From the NCBI RefSeq assembly GCF_025989125.1, contig NZ_JAPDNR010000001.1, positions 4,074,301 to 4,138,300 on the forward strand: DNA of 64,000 nucleotides, written 5' to 3'. The position numbers and the translations under genes were made by a program. Shown piece after piece: positions 7,826-19,800 of the stretch. A model generated the notes under the pieces. It did not search any database and was not told the origin of the DNA. It was given only the letters and a program-made list of their open reading frames with translations. The first letter of the stretch is position 1; each line of letters begins with the position of its first letter. The stretch comes from Chitinophaga nivalis. Its GTDB lineage: Bacteria > Bacteroidota > Bacteroidia > Chitinophagales > Chitinophagaceae.

Positions 7826-10800
7826 ATGGCTGTAACCTCAACAAATAATAAGGAGCAGGCGATAGCTGCCAGGAGCCGCGACATCGCGGTAATTGGTATG
7901 TCCTGCCGGTTTCCGGGAGCTACTGATTACAGACAGTATTGGGAAAATATCGTGAATGGAACTTGTCATACCGGTGAAATACCAACAGACAGATGGAAAG
8001 GAGATGAACCGGTATTTCAGGATATGGATGAACGTGACAGCGAGGCCTGCAAGTGGGGTGGCGTAATAACGGATGTGACGGCGTTTGATGCAGCCTTCTT
8101 TAATATATCCGCAGAAGAAGCGAAGAGAATGGATCCGCAGCAACGTATTATGCTGGAACTTACCTGGAGTTGTCTGGAAGATGCGGGCATACCGCCATGT
8201 GATTTGTCTGGTAGTAATACAGGTGTTTACCTGGGCGTTTTTAATGTTGATTACAAAGAACTGCTGGAAGGAACCATGCATACCTCCATTGTCGCGTATC
8301 ATGGAACCGGCGCGGCTGCTACAATTATTCCCAACAGAATCTCCTATTATTATAACTGGAATGGCCCCAGTGTTGCCATAGATACCGCCTGTTCCGGCTC
8401 TTTACAGGCTATTCATCTTGCTATACAGGCACTCCTGCTGGGAGAATGTGAGATGGCGTTTGCCGGCGGTGTCAATCTAATACTTACGCCTGCGAAGCAT
8501 ATTGCTTTTGCGAAAGCAGGTATGCTTTCTCCTTCCGGTACGATTAGAACCTTTGATGAAGAGGCAGATGGTTATGTACGCAGTGAAGGGGCGGGATTAC
8601 TATTGTTAAAGCCGCTGGACAAAGCATTGGCAGATGGTAATACTATTTATGGTGTCATTAAAGGAAGTGCAGTGAATCACGGGGGAAAATCATTTACGAT
8701 TACTTACCCCAATAAGGAGGCACAGGCAACCGTTATCCGGACAGCCATGGAACATGCCGGTATTACACCGGAAACCATCAGTTATGTGGAGGCGCATGGT
8801 ACGGGTACTCCCAAAGGCGATCCGATAGAAATAGCCGGGTTGATGGCCGCATTTACAACAGCCGGTCATAAAGCGCCGGTGGCCAGCTGCGGACTGGGAT
8901 CAGTGAAAGCTAACATTGGACACGCAGAAGCTGCAGCAGGCGTAGCGGGGGTAATAAAAGTATTACTTTCCATGAAAGAGGGCCTCCTGCCGGCACAGGT
9001 GAATTTTAGTAAACAAAATCCACGGATTGATATTGCAGACAGCCCCTTTTATATTGTAACGCAATCGCAGAAATGGCCTGCCGCCAGCTTACATACCACC
9101 GACTATCATCCCCGAAGGGCAGGCGTCAGTTCGTTTGGATTTGGTGGTACCAACGCACACGTTATTATTGAAGAATCTCCGCTCGTATCTCCTGCAGAAA
9201 AAAGACTGTGTCCTGTTTACCTGATTGGCCTGTCTGCAAAAAACAAGGCTGCACTACACCGGAAAGCCGGAGATTTGCTGGCCTGGCTGGATAAGGAAGA
9301 TACTCGTATTTGTCTGCATGATATGAGTGTAACATGCCTGTTGGGAAGAGAACATTTCCGGGTACGGCATGCTTTTGTGGTACCGGATACGGCTACACTA
9401 AAAGAGGAGCTACGGCAATATCTCTTATCAGATATAAATGCAGCAAATAAAATAGAAAGCGAACAGGCACAAGCTGCCTGGCAGGATGAATCGGGAAACA
9501 TGCTTTTAGAGGCATTGTCGGGTGATGTTATGATTAACCGCGATGAATATACCCGAAAACTAAAGCTGCTGGCTGAATTATATATAGCAGGAACCCCTGT
9601 TGATTGGAAACGACTGTTTCCTGGTACAGAGAAGATACGTATACCGCTGCCAACCTATCCTTTTGCAAAAGAAAAATATTGGATCGATGCGCGGGAGGTG
9701 ATTCCTGTAAAAGATAACCAGCCGGCCTGTTTGCATCCGTTATTACAGGTGAATATATCTACGTTGTATCAGCAACGTTTCAGGAGTATTTTCAGCGGAG
9801 AAGAATTTTTTTTCCAGGATAATGTAATAGACAACCACCGTATACTCCCGGGGGGGGCTTATCTGGAGATGGCGCGAGCTGCAATGGCAATTGGTATGGA
9901 ACTGCCGGCTGGCGCGGCAGGTATGTTTGAACTAACGCAGGTGGTCTGGCCGGAACCATTAATAGTAACAGGAAAGGAGCAGGCAACATATATCGCATTG
10001 GAGGATACAGGGGGGCATCTTCGGTTTAGTGTGTATACGCTGGATGATAGAGCAGAAAAGCACCTGCATGGGCAGGGGGCATGCAGGTGGCAGGAAAATG
10101 AAGTATTGGCCACCTGGGATATTCCACAGCTGCAATCGCGTTGTACGGCCGGATATTACTCCGGCGCCGCCTGTTATGATATATTTAACCGCATGGGTTC
10201 TCATTATGGTCCCGCCCATCGCGGTATTAAAGCCTGCTGGCGCGGAGAAGATGAAGTACTGGCAGCACTTGCCGTGCCGGTTACTGCTGATCATGCTGAT
10301 TATATTTTACATCCCGGATTGTTGGATAGCGCGGTACAGACATGTTTACTGCTGCTCAATGATCATACTATCGCAGATCATTTGCTGATACCTTTTAGTC
10401 TGGATAAAATAAAATTTTATAATACTGCTTTAACCGGTCCTGCTTATTGGAGTATCGTGCGTTTTGTAGCAGACAGTAGTGCTGTTGCCGCCATGCCCCG
10501 GTTAGACATAGACATATGTGATGAGCAGGGGAAAGTAGTTGTTAGTTTATGCGGCCTTGGATTAAGAGCTACCACGGAGGGAATGGCAGCGCTACCCAAT
10601 CAGGAGAAAAGCAATACACTTTTTCCTGCAGAGAAAAGCACAAAATCCCTGCAGCAACCGATCCCGGAAGAAGACGAGGACGTGTTGCAGCTACATATAC
10701 AGCAGGTATTGATAGCACAGGTAGCCCGGCAGCTGGAGCTAACGCCTGATCAGCTGGATGGGAACAGTCAACTGAGTGAATATGGATTTGATTCTATCCA

Positions 10801-13800
10801 GCTGACGCGTTTTTATAATTATTTGAATAGTACCTATCATTTATCACTGTTACCCACCTTGTATTTTGAATATCCCACCCTTGCTGCTTTGGCGGGCTAT
10901 CTGCAGGAGCATCATGGGGCCTCCTTTGCAAGGCAGCCTGTATCCGGCAGGCGGGAAGAGAAGCCGGCAGAAAGCGTTAGACCTGGCCTGCTGCCATTAC
11001 CGGCCGCACACGCACAGGTGGGTATCGCCGTCATTGGTATCAGTGGCCGGTTTCCGCAGGCAGAAGGCATTCACGCTTTTTGGGAAAACCTGCTGGCAGA
11101 ACGGGACTGCATCAGTGAAGTGCCGGCAGATCGCTGGGACTGGCGCGCAGCAGGTACCTTACGCTGGGGTGGTTTTATGGAAGATATAGGCGCCTTTGAT
11201 CCCTTGTTTTTTAATATTGCACCGCATGAAGCTACCTATATGGATCCGCAACAGCGCCTGATCATGGAATATGTATGGAAGGTGATAGAAGATGGTGGGT
11301 ATAGCGCGCGGCAGGTATCAGGCAGTAGTATGGGTATATTCATAGGTACGTCCTGTACGGAGTATGGAGAGCTGATTACATTGAGTAATATGCCAACAGA
11401 ACCCTTCTCTGCTACCGGCAGAATTTCCTCCGTGGGGCCTAACCGCATGAGTTATGTACTCAACCTGCATGGTCCGAGTGAACCCATTGAAACAGCCTGT
11501 TCCAGCTCATTGGTGGCTATTCATCGGGCAGTAACGTATATCCGTGAGGGTGGTAGCGAGATGGCCATTGCCGGGGGTATCAATACATTGATGTGTCCGG
11601 GCTCCTTTGTCAGCTTTGGAAAGGCGGGCATGTTGAGTGAGAGCGGGCGTTGTAAAACATTTGCTGCAACAGCGGATGGTTATGTGCGTGGCGAAGGTGT
11701 AGGGATGTTGTTGCTGAAGCGACTCGATGCGGCAGAACGGGATGGCGATCATATCTACGGGATCATTCGGGGTAGTGGCGAAAACCACGGCGGACATGCC
11801 AGTTCATTCACAGCGCCGAATACTAAATCCCAGGCTGCTTTGCTGCAGCAGGTGTATGAAAACGCGGGTATCGCGCCATGGACAGTTAGTTATATAGAGG
11901 CACATGGTACCGGTACGCCGTTGGGCGATCCGGTAGAAGTAAATGCCTTGCAAGCCGCATTCAGCGCCTTGCAGGCGCAGCATGACTATAAAGAAGTGCC
12001 GGCCGGTTATTGTGGCCTCGGTTCTGTGAAGAGTAATATCGGACACCTGGAACTGGCCGCAGGAGTTGTGGGCGTAATCAAAGTATTGTTGCAAATGCAA
12101 CATCAGGTGCTGGTGAAAAGTTTACATAGCGAAACTTTAAACCCTTACCTGAATCTGAACGGAAGTCCTTTTTATGTGGTGCAGGAAACCCGGCACTGGT
12201 CAACGTTGTATGATGAGGAAGGCAATAGGTTGCCTCGTCGGGCTGGCGTCAGTTCTTTTGGCGTCGGCGGGGTGAATGCACATGTCATCCTGGAAGAATA
12301 TAACGCACCGTTTAAAGCACCGGCAGATGTACCGGCCACTCCGGTGTTGCTGGTTCTTTCGGCCCGCAACAAGGAGCGGTTAACCGAAATGGCAGCAGGT
12401 TTACATAAGGCCCTTGCAGCCGGCAGGTATACGAACAAAGATCTGCCATCCATTGCCTATACCTTGCAAACAGGCAGAGAGGCTATGAAGGAACGACTGG
12501 CCTGCTGCGTGACAGATATACCGGAGTTATTAAACAGCCTGGAAACATTTATCCATAAACGGCCGGAAACAACGCATACCTTATATCAGGGAGAAGTAAA
12601 TATCCATAAAGAAAGCGCAACGGTATGGGCAGATGAAGATGGGGAGCAGGAGGGATGGTCATGGATAGCAAAGGGAGCCTATGACAGACTCTTGTTGGCA
12701 TGGGTGGCTGGTTACCCGATAAACTGGCAGCTATTATATCATACAGGAAATCCCGGTCGTATCAGTCTGCCGACCTATCCTTTTGCCAAAGAAAATTACT
12801 GGATCAATGTAGCCGATGAAATCGGTAAAAAGACAGTATCACATCTGCATCCACTCTTACAATCAAATACTTCTACGTTACAACAACAGCGCTTCAGCAG
12901 TACTTTTAACGGAACGGAATTCTTTTTGCGCGACCATGTGCTGAATGGCAAAAAAGTGCTGCCAGGTATGGCATATCTGGAGATGGCACGTATGGCGGTG
13001 GTATTGGCGCAGGAAGCGCCGGGAGAAGTCATTGAACTGAAACAGGAGATCTGGTTTCAGCCATTGATCGTTGCGGAGAAACCAGTAGAAGTACATATCA
13101 GTTTGTATGAACAGCAAGGAGACATTCAATATGATATTTATACCCGGAATGAAACGGGTGAAGAACAGCTACATAGCCAGGGAGCAGCCCATCTGCATGG
13201 CCTCATGGCATTGCCTGTCGGGGATATTGCGGCCATGCGGTCGCGTTGTGATAAAACATATTTATCCGGAGAGGAATGTTACCGGATGTACGACCGGCTG
13301 GGATTACACTATGGTACGGAACATCGTTGTATAACCGGCTTATGGCAGGGAAAAGGAGAAGCCCTGGTACAGTTGACATTATCTGCCTCGGCAGATCGTA
13401 CGGGATATACCTTACATCCGGGTTTGGTCGACAGTGCCGTGCAGGGTGTGATGGCGTTGTTTATAAATGATAGTGTGGAAGCTGTGGACCGCTTACTGAT
13501 TCCGTTTAGCCTCGACCAGGCGCTGATTGCTCCGGCGGCCATCACCGGTAACACTTACTGGGGCCTGATTCGTTTCAGTGCCGGCAGCAACAGGGATGCG
13601 GCGTTGCCCCGGCTGGATATAGATGTATGCGATGAAAACGGGCAAATGCTGGTGCGCCTCTGTGGGCTTGGTGTAAGAGCTGCAGGCGGCAGCCCGGCGC
13701 CGGCTGTAAAACCGGCAGCCACCCTGCCGGATACAGGTGTATTCCTATATATACCCGTGTTAGCAGAGGAGAAAGGAGCGCCGCCACAGAAGCCACGGGA

Positions 13801-16800
13801 AGAAAGGATCGTGATTTTATGTGAGCTGCCGGATGCTTTGCCGGAAGCTATCATAAAAGAATCAGGAAATATCCGTCATATCGTATTGCAGGCCACTGGC
13901 GCTGTTGCAGAAAGATATTATACGTATAGCCAGCAGCTGTATAGCTTGCTGCAGGAATTATTACGATCATTACCGCCGGGAGGGATACTACTGCAACTGG
14001 TGACAGCAGGAGGGGCTGCCAGTGAGGTATTTCAGGGCCTGAATGGTTTACTGCATACGGCCTGCAAAGAGTGTTTGCAGCTGCGCAATCAGCAATGCCA
14101 CATCGCGGGTGAAGTAACTGCAACGCAGCTGATAGCCTGGCTGCAGGCAGATGCGGCTACTGTTGACAAAGAAATCAGGTACCAGGATGGCCTTCGTTAT
14201 ACAGAAAGCTGGCGCTTATGGAAGGAGGATACAACGATACCCTTACCCTGGAAATCCTCCGGCGTATATGTGATTACCGGCGGTAACGGTGGACTGGGGC
14301 GTTTATTCGGAGCGGAGATATTGCAGCAGGCGCCGGGTGCCCGGGTAATTCTTATTGGTCGCCGCGAACAACCGGATATGGAAACACCCGGAACAATATA
14401 CAAATCCTGCGATATAACAGCTGCTGCAGCGGTAGATACGTTGTTTGACTGGATAGATCAGACGTATGGGCAGGTGGATGGCATTATTCATGCTGCAGGA
14501 GTGCTCAACGACTGCCTGATCATCCGGAAAGACGTCGCGGAAATTAACCGGGTACTGGCGCCGAAAGTGAATGGACTATTGCATTTGGATGCACGTAGTG
14601 CCGTATATAACCTGGACTTTTTTGTATGTTTTTCTTCTATCGCAGGAGCAGTGGGCAATATGGGGCAGGGGGATTATGCTGTGGCCAATAGTTTTATGGA
14701 TCATTACGCCGCCTATCGGAATGAATTGGTGATGGCAGGCGTACGTAGCGGCCATACCTTATCTGTTAACTGGCCGTTGTGGGCAGATGGCGGTATGCAG
14801 GTAGATACGGTTACGGAGCGTTTGATGCTGCAGACGATGGGGCTTGTTCCATTATTGGCTGCCGATGGCATCCACTGTTTTTACCAGGCCTTGCACACCA
14901 GGTGTGCACGTGTATTGGTATTATGTGGCATCCAGACAAAAATGGAGCAGCTGGTCAGTACGGTTATGCCGGATAATACGGACGTCAGGCAGTCATTGAC
15001 AGGAGGAACAGCGGAAGAACATATCCGGCGTTTATTGTTGTTACGGTTGTCGAAACAGCTGGGTATCCCGGAAGGTCAGCTGGATGAAGATAGTTCGCTG
15101 GGTGAATATGGGTTGGACTCCATTCAGCTGACTCATTTTTTTAATGAATTGAATAGTGTTTATCAGCTAACGCTAACGCCTGCACTTTTTTTTGAATATC
15201 ATACCATCGCTGCATTATCAGCTTATCTGGGAGATACTTACGGTCATCATTTTATATCACAGGCTGCTGTTGGTGAAACACCGGCGATAAAAGATGCATT
15301 TGCCGTTGCGCCGGACATCAGCTTGTCCCGCCGGCGCCGGCAACCGGTGCAAGTGGTTACTGCGTTGCCCGACATTGCGATCATTGGCATGAGTGGCCGG
15401 TTTCCACAGGCGGCAGACATAGCGGCTTTCTGGGAAAATCTGGTAGCAGAACGTGATTGCATCAGTGAAGTACCAGCGGATCGCTGGAACTGGCGTACCG
15501 CGGAGACCATGCAATGGGGCGGTTTTATAGAAGATGTATATGCCTTTGATCCTTTATTCTTTAATATTTCTCCGCATGAAGCACAGTATATGGATCCGCA
15601 GCAGCGTTTGCTGATGGAGTATGTGTGGCAGGTGATAGAAGATGGTGGGTATAGTGCCGGACAACTGTCAGACAGCCCTACGGGATTATTTGTAGGTACT
15701 TCTTCCAACGAGTATATGCAGTTGTTGCTGATTAATAGTCCCACGGTTGATGGAATTGGTATTACCGGCTTGGCGCCTTCTTTGGGACCTGGCCGCATGA
15801 GTTATTTCCTGAATTTGCATGGGCCGAGCGAACCCGTGGAAACAGCTTGTTCCAGCTCACTGGTAGCCATTCACCGGGCAGTGGAATATATTCGGCAGGG
15901 ACATGGTGAAATGGCGATTGCCGGTGGCGTTAATACCCTTATTAGTCCGATTGCTTCTCAGGTGTTTGCCTCGGCTGGCATATTATGCCGTGATGGGCAT
16001 TGCAAAACATTTGCTGCAGGAGCAGATGGATATGTACGTGGGGAAGGTGTGGGCATGTTATTGCTGAAAAGACTCGATGCGGCAGAACGTGATAGGGACC
16101 ATATCTATGGCGTTATCCGTGGTACAGCAGAAAACCACGGCGGCGCGGCGAGTTCGCTCACAGCGCCCAACGGAGCATCACAAACGGCTTTGCTGCAGAA
16201 GGTCTATGCGCAGGCTGGCGTGGCTCCCGCTACCATAGGATATATGGAAGCTCATGGTACCGGTACCGCCCTGGGAGATCCGGTGGAAGTAAATGCATTG
16301 AAAGCGGTATTCGGAGACAACCTGTCAGCGGGTCAGGCGCCCGTCTGTGGGCTGGGTTCCGTGAAAAGTAATATTGGACATCTGGAACTGGCAGCCGGTG
16401 TGGCAGGCGTGATCAAGGTATTGTTGCAGCTGCAGCATAAAACACTGGTGAAAAGCTTGCATAGCGAAGTATTGAACCCCTATCTGCAACTGGACAATAC
16501 GCCTTTTTATGTGTTGCAGAAAACACGTGCCTGGGATACTATCCGGGATGAAGCAGGTAATGCATTACCCCGGCGTGCGGGGGTGAGTTCCTTTGGTCTG
16601 GGCGGTGTAAATGCACACGTAATATTGGAAGAATATATACCACCTGCAGATACAGTACAGGAGATGTTTACAGGGCCCGTATTAATCGTTTTATCTGCGC
16701 GTAACCGGAACCGGCTGGAAGCAATAGCCTCCCGGTTGTATCAGCTGCTGGAGACGGGCCGGTACAGCGAAAAAGAGCTGGTCTCTATTGCTTATACCTT

Positions 16801-19800
16801 ACAAGTGGGCCGGGAAGCCATGGAGGAACGGGCGGCCTTTATAGCAGGTAATATACCGGAAGTAATCAGCGGCTTAAAAGCGTTAACCCATACTGCTCCG
16901 GATACCCCGACGATGATCTATCGCGGGCAGATAAAAGCAAATAAAGACATGCTGCATTTGCTGGCGCAGGATGAAGACATGAGGAAGGCCATGCAGACAT
17001 GGATGGAAAAGCGTAAATACAATAAGCTGCTGGAACTTTGGGTAAAAGGTTACCAGGTAGATTGGGCTTTGTTGTATGGCGCCGGCAAACCTTATCGCAT
17101 TAGTTTACCAGTCTATCCTTTTGTCAGAGACGTATACCGGACAGATATGTCTGTCGGAGGAGTGCTGCCAACCGCAAGGGCGCTATCCCGGTTACACCCG
17201 CTTTTACATACGAATATCTCCAGCCTTTATCAGCAGTGTTTCAGCAGTGTATTTAGTGGAAAAGAAGCTGTGATGCATCATTACAGCATAAATGGACAGC
17301 CGCTGTTGCCGGCGATGGCTTATCTGGAAATGGTGCGCGCTGCGTTGCTCATTGCAACGGAGCGGTCTGCAACGCAGCCGGTAAACCTGGAACTGACAAA
17401 CATCATATGGCCTGAGCTGTTAACGATACAGGAAAAGCCCGTGGCATTGCAGCTTAGCCTGCAGGAGCGGGGTGGTAGTATTCAGTACGAAGTGCATGCA
17501 GCGGTAGCAACAGCCGTGCCGGTATATTGTCGGGGAATGGGGCATATGCGGGAGCAACTTGCCTGGCCGGTGCATGATATGACAGCATGGCAATCGGAGA
17601 TGACAGATGATTTATCGGGAGATGCCTGTTACGAATGGTATCGTCAGGCAGGACTGAGTGTAGAAGCGCATCGCCGTTGTATTACCGGTATATGGAAAGG
17701 AACAGCCGGGGTATTGGTGCAGCTCTCCGTGCCGGCAAGCACCGGGCAGGATGGATACAAATGGCATCCTTTACTGTTGGAGAGTGCCTGGCAAGGCAGC
17801 ATGGTATTATACCGGAACACCGGCACGGAGCAGCCGGCCCGCTTGTTATTTCCCTATAGTCTTGATAAAGTATTATTATCCGGCAACACATTGACAGGAG
17901 ATAGCTGTTGGAGCATTATTCGTTTCAGTGCCGGCAGCAGTGCAGATGCGGCTATGCCCCGTTTGGATATTGATTTGTGTGATGAGCAGGGAAACGTACT
18001 CGTTGGTTTTTATGGCTTGTCTTTGCGGGCAATAGAGATCACACAGCAAACACCGGAAAGGTCGTCATCTGCGGTGATGCCGTTGTCAAATGAAGCGGCT
18101 GCCGATGAGGAGTTGCAGGAGTATATCCATCGGCTCTTATTAGCACACATATCGCAGCAGCTGGATATTCCCATAGATCAACTGGGTGATGGGAATGATC
18201 TGGCAGAATATGGATTAGACTCTGTTCAGCTGGGCCTTTTCTTTAGTGGATTGAATGATACCTACGGATTGACGCTGACGCCTGCACTGTTTTTTGAATA
18301 CCCTACGTTGCCGGCATTGGCAGGCTATCTGTCTAAAAAACATCGGACCCTGTTTTCTCTTCCGTCGCCAACGGTAACGCCACCATCGGTACGGCAGGAA
18401 ATACCGGCAGCTGCAATACCGGTACCCATAGCTGCGCCGGTGCGTACGCGCCGGCTATCCGGGGCGGACAACGCACCCATTGCGGTGATAGGCATGAGTG
18501 GCCGTTTCCCGCAGGCCGCAGATATTACTGCCTTCTGGGAAAACCTCATGGCAGAACGGGACTGTATCAGTGAAGTGCCACCAGATCGCTGGAGTTGGCG
18601 TGCGGAGGGTACCTTACCCTGGGGTGGATTTATGGAAGATGTCGCAGCTTTTGATCCCCTGTTTTTTAATATTTCTCCCCAGGAAGCTTACCATATGGAT
18701 CCGCAACAGCGGCTGCTGATGGAGTATGTCTGGAAAGTAATGGAAGACGCCGGGTATAGTCCTGAACAGCTGTCGGGCAGCAGCACGGGATTATTTATTG
18801 GTATCTCCTGTGGCGAGTATGCGCAACTGTTATCCCGTAGCAATACGCAGATAGAAGGTTTCAGCGCTATCGGGCTGGTATCTTCTGTAGGGCCTAACCG
18901 GATGAGTTATCTGCTGAATTTGCACGGCGCCAGCGAACCTGTGGAAACAGCCTGCTCCAGTTCACTGGTAGCCATTCATCGGGCCGTGGAATACATTCAG
19001 CAGGGACATGGAGAGATGGCGGTGGCTGGCGGCGTGAATACGCTGATCAGTCATGAAATCTGTATCAGCCTGGGCAAGGCGGGTATGCTGAGTCAGGATG
19101 GTCGTTGCAAAACATTCTCAGCAGAGGCAGATGGTTATGTACGGGGAGAAGGTGTGGGCATGTTATTGCTGAAAAGACTGGATGCGGCGGAACGTGATGG
19201 AGATCACATTTATGGCGTCATTCGCGGCACCGCAGAAAACCACGGCGGACATGCAAGCTCCCTGACTGCCCCCAGCACAAATGCACAGACGGCTTTACTG
19301 CAAAAAGCCTATGAGAAAGCCGGCATAGCGCCGTGGACGGTGGGTTACATAGAAGCGCATGGTACCGGTACGAGACTGGGAGATCCGGTAGAAGTCAATG
19401 CGTTGAAAGCTGCCTTCCGGGAATACCGGCAAAACAATGCTGCACCCGGTGTTGCCTATTGTGGCCTTGGCTCCGTCAAAAGTAATATTGGGCACCTGGA
19501 AGTGGCCGCCGGCGTCGTCAGCATGATTAAAGTATTATTACAATTACAGCACCGGACATTGGTGAAAAGTTTACATACAGCATCATTAAATCCGCAGCTG
19601 GTACTGGAGGATAGCCCTTTTTATGTAGTGCAGCAAACGCGCCCATGGGAGCCCATGTATGATCAGGCCGGATGTGTATTGCCATTGCGTGCAGGCGTTA
19701 GCTCCTTTGGATTCGGCGGTGTAAATGCACACGTGGTACTGGAAGAATATATCGCACCGGAGAAACCACTGTTGCCCGTAACCCCGGTGATGATTGTACT

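Noticed and set aside
9170..9690. Possible remnant acyltransferase domain after KS1
   Set aside because: The stretch is the normal post-KS linker of trans-AT enzymes with the terminal YPF motif; no GHSxG is present.
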